The notes below the pieces were generated by a model. It saw only the letters and a list, made by a program, of their open reading frames with translations. It was not told where the DNA came from and searched no databases. This document shows, piece by piece, positions 33,809 through 42,152 of a stretch of DNA of 64,000 nt. The DNA comes from Muribaculaceae bacterium (GTDB lineage Bacteria > Bacteroidota > Bacteroidia > Bacteroidales > Muribaculaceae). Where the stretch lies: positions 1 through 64,000 of the forward strand of contig JAFYYG010000016.1 in NCBI GenBank assembly GCA_017557625.1, given 5' to 3'. The stretch's first letter is position 1. Each line of letters begins with the position of its first letter. Made by a program: the position numbers and the translations under genes.

Positions 33809-35857
33809 TTATTTTGTTATAATTACTATAGCCTTTTCGGGCGAATTATACTCCTTGACAAGACTGTCGAATTTATCGCGTTTGTAATCAGGGCTCTTGA
33901 GTATCAGCATCAGCCCCTTGTCTTCTCCCGATAATATGTCGCTTGCCTGACCTAACGATGCAAGATGTGTTATTTCGGTAAAGATATAATCTGCAGAGCT
34001 TGCTTTCTCAATTTTCTCTCTATAACTATCGGAATACAGCTCATCGATGTTGGCAACCTTTATGGTTTTGATTTGCTTGTTGCTTTTTTCTATGGTCTCG
34101 ACAAGTTGCTTTAATATGCTGTCATTGTTTTTTGTGACATCATAAATCAGGAACTGCTTAATGTCTTTCATGTGGAAGAGTTTTGCTCTTATGGTGCGCA
34201 GCTGCTCTTCTATTGCTTCTTGGTCTTTTTTCTTAGTGATGACATTTACAGCTTGGTTTTCCCATTCTTCATTTAAGTCAAAAGGATCATTGATTCGGTT
34301 GCGTCTCTTCATGCGGAATAGAACAAGAAGCAGTGGCAGCAGCACTCCCATGAACAGCAGAATCAGCGTTACGATTAATGGTTTTACCAGACTTGGCTTG
34401 ACATCGCTGTAAGCCTTGTCGATAACAAAACTGGGAGACGAATTTTTGGTGAGCTGTAGCATACTGCTCTCACGGCGTTGCATAAGGAAGATAAACAACT
34501 CGTTCTTAAGTTCCTTGTCACGCAGCAGATTTAGATATTCCTTTTCCTGAGATGGCATCTGTGACTTCTTGACCTCATCATGCCCCATGCTGGCATAAAG
34601 CTCGTTGAGGCGGATGCTTGACGCGTCGATGTTGCGTTGTGCGCTAGTGATAATCGAATTCTTGGTAGCCGAAAGCTTCTCATTGAGAGACATCAGAGCC
34701 TCATTCTCGCCTCTTGCCGACTTCTCAAGTTCATGCTTTGACACCACAAGTTGGTTATATTGTGAGATAGCCGAAGAGGTGGCATCATTGCCAAGAATGG
34801 GCAGCACATTATAGCCATTCTTGTTGAGCTCATTCAAAATCATTTGATTGATTTCCATCTCGGCGCGCAGCTTTACAGCCTCCTGCTGTAAGGCTGCATC
34901 TTGCTTAATGATGGCACCAGCTTGATTCTCTAAATCAACAATGCTGTTGTTTTTTTTGAACTCAACCATGCGGTTGTCGGCATTTTCCAGCTCTTGTGCC
35001 AGTGATGCGATGCGATTGTCGTAGAACTCAATTTCCTTGCGCGAAATCTCATCTTTGTGTTCCTTGCGCACGTTGTTGTAGTTCTCCATCATCTTGTTGA
35101 GGATGTCGATGCCACGCTCTGGACATGGGTCGTCGAGAGTGAACTCCACAGCATCGGCCTTCTTGTCATAGAGATCGAGATTTATCTTTTTGCGATAGTA
35201 TTCCACAAGGGACTCACTGCCCGATATGCTCACGGTGAGCTCGTTAGTGTAATTCTTAACAGGCTGACAGGAGTCGTTGTGCGCCACTTGGAATGTTCCG
35301 TATGGGGTTTTCACTTCACATGGCAGTGACACATCGTTGAGTGTGGCGACTGTGGAGAACATTCCTTTCTTGACTTTTATGTTGGCCTTTTCTCCACTAA
35401 AGGTTATGTTCATCTTTAGGCTCACACTAAGAGTGTCGTATAGTTCACTTGGGGCATTCACCTTGATGGGGCATTGGCTGCCATAAAGCACTTTGCGCTT
35501 GATGCCGTTGTGTCCTACGACAGAGCAGTTCAGTCCCAGGTCCTTGATGGTTCGAAGCAGCACAGTGTGAGTCTCGGCGATAATGCGTTCGTTGTCAACC
35601 GACGAGGCACCAAAGCCGCCTATCGAAAATGCCCGCATCATTTGAGAGATTCCTCCTTTGTTTGAGATGCTACCACCCGAACCATTGTCTTCGTCTTCCT
35701 CGATGAGCATAACGCTATGCACAGTATATTCAGGCAGGTGGTGCTGCCAGTACCAAAACGCCAGTAGAGCGAAAGCAGCCACCGATGCTATAATCCACCA
35801 CTTGTGTCGTTTTATCTCTCTTGTGTGTCGCCTTAGGTCTATTGTGTTGTTACTCAT
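33809..35857 (-). CDS. Wzz-type chain-length regulator with degenerate tyrosine-kinase-like domain
   Basis: A 682-residue inner-membrane protein. Transmembrane segments at about 20-38 and 500-525 enclose a periplasmic region with coiled coils (about 265-330 and 370-430) and a conserved proximal P-S-L-V-K-P-L near the second membrane span. The cytosolic part (about 540-682) has the length and secondary-structure rhythm of a BY-kinase domain but lacks a Walker A G-K-S/T and a Tyr-rich tail. It probably controls polymer length with Wza and Wzy but does not phosphorylate. Its ATG overlaps the wzy stop by 4 bases. Confidence 0.82.
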   Translation of the reverse strand: MSNNTIDLRRHTREIKRHKWWIIASVAAFALLAFWYWQHHLPEYTVHSVMLIEEDEDNGSGGSISNKGGISQMMRAFSIGGFGASSVDNERIIAETHTVLLRTIKDLGLNCSVVGHNGIKRKVLYGSQCPIKVNAPSELYDTLSVSLKMNITFSGEKANIKVKKGMFSTVATLNDVSLPCEVKTPYGTFQVAHNDSCQPVKNYTNELTVSISGSESLVEYYRKKINLDLYDKKADAVEFTLDDPCPERGIDILNKMMENYNNVRKEHKDEISRKEIEFYDNRIASLAQELENADNRMVEFKKNNSIVDLENQAGAIIKQDAALQQEAVKLRAEMEINQMILNELNKNGYNVLPILGNDATSSAISQYNQLVVSKHELEKSARGENEALMSLNEKLSATKNSIITSAQRNIDASSIRLNELYASMGHDEVKKSQMPSQEKEYLNLLRDKELKNELFIFLMQRRESSMLQLTKNSSPSFVIDKAYSDVKPSLVKPLIVTLILLFMGVLLPLLLVLFRMKRRNRINDPFDLNEEWENQAVNVITKKKDQEAIEEQLRTIRAKLFHMKDIKQFLIYDVTKNNDSILKQLVETIEKSNKQIKTIKVANIDELYSDSYREKIEKASSADYIFTEITHLASLGQASDILSGEDKGLMLILKSPDYKRDKFDSLVKEYNSPEKAIVIITK

Positions 35858-37089
35858 ATATTTTTATTTTTTATTGTTGACATTTTATGCTCTTTTGCAA
35901 TAGCTGTGACAAAACCTAATATCATCATGACAATTACACCTGAAGATCTGATGAATGCGGTTCCAGTTGTGCATTCTACAAGAATAAAAAAAAATGCCGA
36001 TGCTCCAACGATAAACACGTATTTTAACGATTCATCTTGAATAAGGGGCTTTATTTTGCCATAGGCCCAATACCAGAAATATATAAACAGTATGATACCC
36101 ACAATACCAAATTGAGCAAGCTCTGCATAAAATGCATCGCATATAAAATCGGGCATCTCAGGACTTAATCCCCATACATTGTTGAGACCATATTGAAAAT
36201 ATATATCAGAATAATTGGCATAAGATGCATAGGTCGCAAATGAAGCTAATCCAGAACCAAATGGAATGTAGTCAATAAGAATTTCTCCACTGGCATAATA
36301 TAATGCCGGTCGTGCCATGGACTCGATAAAATCGGAATCAAAAGATTCTCCCATAGAAGAGCCAATAAAGTAATAAGAAAATTTATTCCAAACAGCAAAA
36401 CCGATAACGCTAAATAATAACAAAACCAATATTAAATGCTTAAATTTAAAACTTCGCATCATGCCTGGCTTGTAGAGAAAAAGCATGAACAAGAGGAAAA
36501 TACATTCTCCATAATATTTTGAGCGTGTACACATCAATCCCGCCAAAAGCGATATAACAACTATTATTTTTTGGGGGGCAAATAGGCTATTATCCTCGTT
36601 TAGATTGCAAAACATGAAAATTAATATGTTGAGGAAGATAATAATACCACCATTTGCAATGTGGCCAATGGACATCTCAATATATGGCTCTCCTATAAGC
36701 AGTAGTATTGCCACAGCTACAATATTAATGACGCTGATGACACTGATAATCTTTTTCTCGCTAGAGTTCATTATTGGCGCAATGGCATAAACAACAAGAA
36801 ATGCTAAAAATGACTTGATTTGGATGACAAAGTCTAAGAGTATATACTTGATTCCGTTACTTCCAATTGCTATAGAATAGAGAACATAGCAAAAAAGAAT
36901 AAAGATAACCACTAAAAGTGGAACATAGCGACTGCGATTCTTTCTGTTAAATATAAAGTCGGCAAAAGCGACACATGCGAGTAAAAAGCTTGCCAATTCA
37001 TCAAGATATCCCAAATAATCCGTAGTGCTCATTAAAGCCAAGCACACGATGAAAATCCAAACGCATATTCTGTCAAGCTTAATAACCAT
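35854..37089 (-). CDS. Wzy-like polysaccharide polymerase / O-antigen ligase family protein
   Basis: A 411-residue protein with about 11 membrane spans and a large periplasmic loop near residues 240-310. That loop contains R-P-A-L-Y-Y-A-S-G-E and G-S-G-L-A-S-F-A, as in Wzy/ligase-family loops. It polymerises undecaprenyl-linked repeat units in the periplasm. Sequence divergence prevents a specific linkage prediction. It lies between wza and wzz in one operon, with an ATGA overlap to wzz. Confidence 0.78.
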   Translation of the reverse strand: MVIKLDRICVWIFIVCLALMSTTDYLGYLDELASFLLACVAFADFIFNRKNRSRYVPLLVVIFILFCYVLYSIAIGSNGIKYILLDFVIQIKSFLAFLVVYAIAPIMNSSEKKIISVISVINIVAVAILLLIGEPYIEMSIGHIANGGIIIFLNILIFMFCNLNEDNSLFAPQKIIVVISLLAGLMCTRSKYYGECIFLLFMLFLYKPGMMRSFKFKHLILVLLLFSVIGFAVWNKFSYYFIGSSMGESFDSDFIESMARPALYYASGEILIDYIPFGSGLASFATYASYANYSDIYFQYGLNNVWGLSPEMPDFICDAFYAELAQFGIVGIILFIYFWYWAYGKIKPLIQDESLKYVFIVGASAFFFILVECTTGTAFIRSSGVIVMMILGFVTAIAKEHKMSTIKNKNI

Positions 37090-37119
37090 GCCATGATAGT
37101 GTGTGAAAAAAGAAGAAAT

Positions 37120-37929
37120 TTATTTCACTGCCAGAGCAATTATTAACGATGCCACTACTGAGCTAGCACTCACAATGGTAGAAATGACCGAAAGTTTATA
37201 GGCATTGTTTTGGTTATATTTGGAATTGTCTATGCGAATCTGATTGGGCTCAACATAGATAACATCGTTCTGATGCAAGTAGAAATATGGCGAAGAGAAG
37301 ATATTGCTGTCGGCAAGGTTCAGGCGATGGTATGTCTGCTTGCCATCTTCTTCGCGTATCACCAGCACGTTGCTGCGCTCTCCATACTCAGTGAGGTCGC
37401 CAGCGGCACTTAATGCGTCGAGCAGTGTGTATCGCTCGGAATTGACATAAATGCGTTGAGGATTCTTCACTTCGCCCATTACGTCTATGTTAAATCCTAA
37501 CAACTCAACTCTCACAAACGGATCTTTCACGTTGGCACTCACCCGCGCTCTAATGATTTCTTCCACTTCCCTGGTTGTCTTGCCAGCAACATTAATCTTA
37601 CCCAGCACTGGCATCATAATATCGCCCTGCTTATCGACTATGTAAGTCTGAAGTTTTGGAGTAGCTTGGGTGTTAAGATCACCACGATTGGCATTATTGG
37701 CTTGCAGCTGGTTATACATAGCAGTAGCCTCTGGCACCGAAGATGACACAACAATAGAGAGTTCATCGTCTGTAACAATCTTTATGCCATATCCTAAGCC
37801 CTGTGGCATCACTCCGTTTGGGGAATCTCCAAGATTACGGAAATAGGAAAGAGCGTTATTAGTCGCTGTCTTGCAGCCAGTCAACACAAATATCGAAAAG
37901 ACAAATATTATTAATTTTGTAATTTTCAT
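37120..37929 (-). CDS. Polysaccharide export lipoprotein, Wza-like
   Basis: A 269-residue protein. The lipobox L-T-G-C19 ends the signal peptide. A Poly_export (PES) region at about 48-135 (G-Y-G-I-K-I-V-T-D-D-E-L-S-I) is followed by a SLBB-type domain (V-M-G-E-V-K-N-P-Q-R-I-Y) and a C-terminal hydrophobic helix (S-V-V-A-S-L-I-I-A-L-A-V-K). It forms the outer-membrane channel for the polysaccharide. The length is below E. coli Wza because Bacteroidetes forms lack one SLBB repeat. Confidence 0.9.
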   Translation of the reverse strand: MKITKLIIFVFSIFVLTGCKTATNNALSYFRNLGDSPNGVMPQGLGYGIKIVTDDELSIVVSSSVPEATAMYNQLQANNANRGDLNTQATPKLQTYIVDKQGDIMMPVLGKINVAGKTTREVEEIIRARVSANVKDPFVRVELLGFNIDVMGEVKNPQRIYVNSERYTLLDALSAAGDLTEYGERSNVLVIREEDGKQTYHRLNLADSNIFSSPYFYLHQNDVIYVEPNQIRIDNSKYNQNNAYKLSVISTIVSASSVVASLIIALAVK

Positions 37930-37977
37930 AATATAATATTAATATAAAATATATAATGTAACGTTAAAATACTATCT

Positions 37978-39408
37978 TTATTGTTTACGTTTCAAAAGTT
38001 TGCCCAACAAGTCTTGCCTAATAGAGGCTGGCATTGCAACGAGCAAAACCAGGTTTCCAGCAATGAGAAAAGCAATAAGATACCACGCTGAGTTCCACCA
38101 GTAAAAAGGAATAGCCGTCAGTCCTATCATTACAATAGCGACAATTGAGCTACCATTAATCCTGATTTTAAAGAAGCGGCGAGTATCAACATATCTATAT
38201 ATGAATAACACTAAAAATGAGACATTTATTGAAATTGCAGCACCTGAAAGACCTAACTGTTTTATCAATATATAGTTGAGAGTCACATTGATGAAAGCTG
38301 TTAGCGCGTAGCTTGGAATTATGAGTAGTGTCTCCTTGGAGCACTGGTAGCCCATGTCAAGAAACTGGGTCATTGAGAAAAACAGAGCAGAAATGCAGAG
38401 AGGCAAGATGTAGTAGATGCTTTCAGCATAATTATTATCAACAATATAGGGATAAAAGATTTTAAGTGCTATATTATAATTGATGAACAAAAAAGCTAAA
38501 AAGAAGATGAACGTGTTAGCCATCTGAGAAAAGAATTGATCTCTGTCTTTACTTTGATATTGTTTTATGGCAGTTTCTTGCCAGGCTTGGTAGAAGATGG
38601 TAGTAAAGGTATAAATGATACCTGTAAAACGTACTGCAACAGCATATATTCCGTTAATATTAACCCCTAAATAAGTTGAAATAAAGAATCGGTCGGAGGA
38701 GCTTGCCAGCCACCAACATATCATTCCAGGTATGAGCGGCACACAATAATATAAAATCTTCTTGCCAATGTGCCAGTATTCTGTTTTTAGGTCAAAATAA
38801 GTCTTGAGAAGTCCTATTTTAAAGTCTAAATATAAGTATGCTATAATACGGGCCAGGATGTTGCCCCAAAAGATTCCTACAACTCCCATACGCAAGCACA
38901 CAACAAAGATGATGCTAAAAATGCCAATGCCAAAAGCCGATAAAATGCTTGCTGTTACAAACTCCTGTTTACGCTCCAACCCCCTTGCAACTCTTAACAT
39001 TACCTCAAAGACCGACATCGCCATGAGAAGCAGATATGTGAGCCACACATACTTGACATCAAAGAAAAAGTCTATAATTGATGTGATAATGAGAAATGCA
39101 ACACCTGTACACAGAAGTGTAATGTAGGTGAAAGTAATAGTACGCTTGTGGTCATTTAAGTTGTTGCGGTCAATAAGGAAACGAAAAGCACCATCCGTTA
39201 GCTGCATTGTTGCAGGCATCAGCAACAACAGCACCATTGTGAGGCACAAATCATAATATCCATAGTCACCGGTGTCCTTTACAAAGAAAGTGTAGAGTGG
39301 CACCATCGCAAACGTGATGATCTTAGACCCCAAATTTCCGATGGCATAGATGCCCAAGTCCTTCAAGAACTTCGACAACCTCTCATTATGTGAAGCATTA
39401 AGTGACAA
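37978..39408 (-). CDS. Polysaccharide flippase, Wzx/MATE-like
   Basis: A 476-residue protein with about 12-14 transmembrane helices and the conserved N-terminal pattern F-L-K-D-L-G-I-Y-A-I-G-N-L-G-S-K-I of lipopolysaccharide flippases. It moves undecaprenyl-linked repeat units to the periplasmic side. The start used is a TTG at 39408: no ATG lies in the open stretch upstream, and a stop closes it at 39439-39441. A second TTG ten codons later is possible. It is the first gene of the leftward locus. Confidence 0.85.
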   Translation of the reverse strand: MSLNASHNERLSKFLKDLGIYAIGNLGSKIITFAMVPLYTFFVKDTGDYGYYDLCLTMVLLLLMPATMQLTDGAFRFLIDRNNLNDHKRTITFTYITLLCTGVAFLIITSIIDFFFDVKYVWLTYLLLMAMSVFEVMLRVARGLERKQEFVTASILSAFGIGIFSIIFVVCLRMGVVGIFWGNILARIIAYLYLDFKIGLLKTYFDLKTEYWHIGKKILYYCVPLIPGMICWWLASSSDRFFISTYLGVNINGIYAVAVRFTGIIYTFTTIFYQAWQETAIKQYQSKDRDQFFSQMANTFIFFLAFLFINYNIALKIFYPYIVDNNYAESIYYILPLCISALFFSMTQFLDMGYQCSKETLLIIPSYALTAFINVTLNYILIKQLGLSGAAISINVSFLVLFIYRYVDTRRFFKIRINGSSIVAIVMIGLTAIPFYWWNSAWYLIAFLIAGNLVLLVAMPASIRQDLLGKLLKRKQ

Positions 39409-39460
39409 ATGTAAAATGTGAAATATTATGTGCCTTCTCTAACCACTAACTAACCTCTAA

Positions 39461-39488
39461 AGTTCAAGTTTCTTAAGAAACTTGAACT
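39461..39488 (-). terminator. 28-bp perfect palindrome after the M28 peptidase gene
   Basis: The left arm AGTTCAAGTTTCTT is followed directly by its complement and overlaps the TAG stop of the peptidase gene. No T-run follows, so termination is plausible but not certain. It abuts a CTAACCTCTAA repeat, as do the palindromes at 60449 and 63279. Confidence 0.5.
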
Positions 39489-40452
39489 AATAACTATACA
39501 CCACATTTGCCACTACTTGTCCCACGGCCTTTAGTGTATTCTGGTCAATCCAGCTCATGGTGTCGGTTGTGGTGTGCCAACCTGGAAAGAAATGACCATT
39601 ATCACGTGTGTCAATGATGTCTATGCATCTGATGCCCATCTCGTTGACAACAATATGGTCATCGGTGATACCGCCACCAGCATAATTTGGGTCAAAATAA
39701 GAGCTATAGCCACTCCTTTGAGCCTCACCCCACACAACATCTACAACATCTTTAGCAAAGTACAACGAAGCATCCTCTTCATAAAACTTAGCCCCTCTAG
39801 CCCCCACCATGTCGAGCAGTATGCCAAAGCGTGCCGTGTAGCCCGTCACATGTGGATTCTTAGCCCAATATTGCGTGCCCAATGCCCACGAGTCCTCAAC
39901 GTCGTTGGTGCCCCAGTCCTCGGCATCGACAAACAAGATATCAACGCCTATGTTGGGTTTCTTCTCCTTCATCAAGCGTGCCAACTCAAGGAGCACTGCC
40001 ACGCCACTTGCGGCATCATTAGCACCCATCACTGGTTCACTGTGCTTTGTGGAGTCAGGGTCATTGTCGGCCCAGGGGCGACAGTCCCAATGCGCGAGCA
40101 ACAAGATGCGGTCACTGTTGCTGGTGTTAAAGCTGCCAATAAAATTCTTGATATTCAAGATTTTACCATCAAAGGTGGTAACTTGTCCCTGCTGCACAAT
40201 CACCGTGTCACAATTCTGCTTTAGCGATTGTTCCAACCACTCAGCACACTTGCTGTGAGCCGGAGTGCCAGGCACTCGCGGTCCAAAGTCGCACTGCGCC
40301 TTCACAAGACTGTAGGCATTACTAGCATTGAAATTCACGACTTGTGTATCCACCTCATCGGCTATAGAGGTCTCTTCAGTGGCCTTTTGAGACTTACAGC
40401 TAAACAAAGACAAAAAGGTCACAATTAATAAAATAATATTCTTCAGTTTCAT
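39487..40452 (-). CDS. M28 peptidase / glutaminyl-peptide cyclotransferase-like lipoprotein
   Basis: A 321-residue protein. The signal peptide ends with lipobox L-F-S-C19. The zinc-binding framework of M28 enzymes is present: L-A-H-W-D-C-R-P-W-A-D (His/Asp), G-A-N-D-A-A-S-G (Asp), F-V-D-A-E-D-W-G (Glu), and W-H-T-T-T-D-T (His). This arrangement and length match the bacterial glutaminyl cyclase-like members, which form N-terminal pyroglutamate on exported proteins. In Bacteroidetes that modification follows signal peptidase cleavage before Gln. Aminopeptidase activity is the alternative. Single gene. Confidence 0.87.
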   Translation of the reverse strand: MKLKNIILLIVTFLSLFSCKSQKATEETSIADEVDTQVVNFNASNAYSLVKAQCDFGPRVPGTPAHSKCAEWLEQSLKQNCDTVIVQQGQVTTFDGKILNIKNFIGSFNTSNSDRILLLAHWDCRPWADNDPDSTKHSEPVMGANDAASGVAVLLELARLMKEKKPNIGVDILFVDAEDWGTNDVEDSWALGTQYWAKNPHVTGYTARFGILLDMVGARGAKFYEEDASLYFAKDVVDVVWGEAQRSGYSSYFDPNYAGGGITDDHIVVNEMGIRCIDIIDTRDNGHFFPGWHTTTDTMSWIDQNTLKAVGQVVANVVYSY

Positions 40453-40509
40453 AATTACGCTTTATGAAAATGTTCAATTAAATCAAGTGCCGCCCAAAGG
40501 TGCATTGAA

Positions 40510-42102
40510 TTAAAGTTTCAAGTCTTCCTCGTTCTTGGGCTTGGGCGGATAATCAACAGTGTAGTGCAGACCACGCGACTCCTTGCGCTCTCTGGCCTGA
40601 CGCATGATGATATAGCTTACGTTGATGATGTTGCGAAGCTCGCAGATGCGGCGGCTCACAGTGCTCTCCTTGAAGAGTTTCTCGGTCTCCTGATAGAGGA
40701 TATCGAGGCGGTTCCAGGCGCGGTCGAGACGCAGATTGCTGCGCACGATGCCCACATAGGCGCTCATTATCTCGCCCACCTCTTTCTCGCTCTGACTGAT
40801 AAGCACCATCTCCTCAGGATGTTGTGTGCCCTTGTCGTCCCAGTCGGGGATATCGGTGCGGTAGTCGTAGTGGTTGCGGCAGGCGATGGCATGCTTGGCG
40901 GCAGCATCGGCATATACCACAGCCTCTATCAACGAGTTGCTTGCCAAACGGTTGCCACCATGCAGACCAGTGCATGAGCACTCTCCTACTGCATAAAGTC
41001 GCTCAATCGACGAGCAAGCATTCAAATCCACCTTGATGCCTCCGCACAGGTAGTGGGCAGCTGGCACCACAGGGATATAGTCCTTAGTGATATCTACACC
41101 TATCTCCAGGCAGTGCTTGTAGATGTTAGGGAAGTGGTGTTTTGTCTCCTCTGGGTCTTTGTGGGTCACGTCAAGGAACACATGGTCTTCGCCGCGCTGC
41201 TTCATCTCGCTGTCGATGGCGCGCGCCACCACGTCGCGAGGTGCGAGTGACAGGCGCGGGTCATACTTCTGCATAAACTCCTCACCTGCAAGGTTTCTCA
41301 AAACGCCTCCATATCCACGCATCGCCTCGGTGATGAGGAAGGCGGGACGATCGCCAGGATGATACAGTGCAGTGGGGTGGAACTGGATGAACTCCATGTC
41401 CTGAACGGTGCCCTTGGCGCGATAGACCATGGCGATGCCGTCGCCGGTGGCGATAAGCGGATTGGTGGTGGTGTGATACACAGCGCCACAGCCACCTGTA
41501 GCCATGAGCGTGAGGCGAGAGAGGAAGGTGTCGACCTTACCCGTCTCCTGGTTGAGCACGTAGGCGCCATAGCACTGTATGTCGGGAGTGCGACGAGTGA
41601 CTATCTTGCCCAAGTGGTGCTGAGTGAGAATCTCGATTGCAAAGTGGTTGTCGAAGATGTCGATGTTGTCATGAGCCTTCACAGCCTCGATGAGCGACTG
41701 CTGAATCTCGTGGCCGGTGTTGTCGGCATGATGGAGAATGCGGAACTCACTGTGACCACCCTCACGGTGAAGGTCAAAATCGCCATTCTCGTTCTTGTCA
41801 AAATCTACACCCCACTCTATCAGAGCATTAATCTGTTCAGGAGCTTTGGTCACCACCTGCTCCACTGCCTTTGGGTCGCTGAGCCAGTCGCCAGCCACCA
41901 TAGTGTCGTGGATGTGCTTCTCAAAGTTATCAACTTCCAAATTGGTGACACTTGCCACGCCTCCCTGAGCGAGGTCGGTATTGGCCTCATCGAGCGTGCT
42001 TTTGCACACGAGGGCCACCTTGCCAGTGCCGGCAACTTTCAGAGCGAAGCTCATTCCTGCCACGCCCGAACCTATAATGAGATAGTCATATTTGTAAACC
42101 AT
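40510..42102 (-). CDS. nadB: L-aspartate oxidase
   Basis: A 530-residue flavoprotein making iminoaspartate for quinolinate and NAD synthesis. The FAD-binding G-S-G-V-A-G-M-S is at about residues 12-19. The succinate dehydrogenase/fumarate reductase-type fold has D-L-A-Q-G-G-V-A-S, H-R-E-G-G-H-S, G-G-C-G-A-V-Y and C-T-G-L-H-G-G-N-R-L-A-S-N-S-L-I-E-A. The C-terminal helical domain (about 430-530) separates it from short-chain homologs. nadA and nadC are not in the window. It follows the PBP gene with a 50-base gap. Confidence 0.95.
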   Translation of the reverse strand: MVYKYDYLIIGSGVAGMSFALKVAGTGKVALVCKSTLDEANTDLAQGGVASVTNLEVDNFEKHIHDTMVAGDWLSDPKAVEQVVTKAPEQINALIEWGVDFDKNENGDFDLHREGGHSEFRILHHADNTGHEIQQSLIEAVKAHDNIDIFDNHFAIEILTQHHLGKIVTRRTPDIQCYGAYVLNQETGKVDTFLSRLTLMATGGCGAVYHTTTNPLIATGDGIAMVYRAKGTVQDMEFIQFHPTALYHPGDRPAFLITEAMRGYGGVLRNLAGEEFMQKYDPRLSLAPRDVVARAIDSEMKQRGEDHVFLDVTHKDPEETKHHFPNIYKHCLEIGVDITKDYIPVVPAAHYLCGGIKVDLNACSSIERLYAVGECSCTGLHGGNRLASNSLIEAVVYADAAAKHAIACRNHYDYRTDIPDWDDKGTQHPEEMVLISQSEKEVGEIMSAYVGIVRSNLRLDRAWNRLDILYQETEKLFKESTVSRRICELRNIINVSYIIMRQARERKESRGLHYTVDYPPKPKNEEDLKL

Positions 42103-42152
42103 AGTTTCTTGAGTTTATTGATAATCGTATTTGAGTTTTATAGTTTCTTCTG

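Noticed and set aside
39406-39413. TACATTTG as a -7 promoter box
   Set aside because: It coincides with the TTG start of the flippase gene, so it cannot drive that gene from its usual start, and no -33 box is present.
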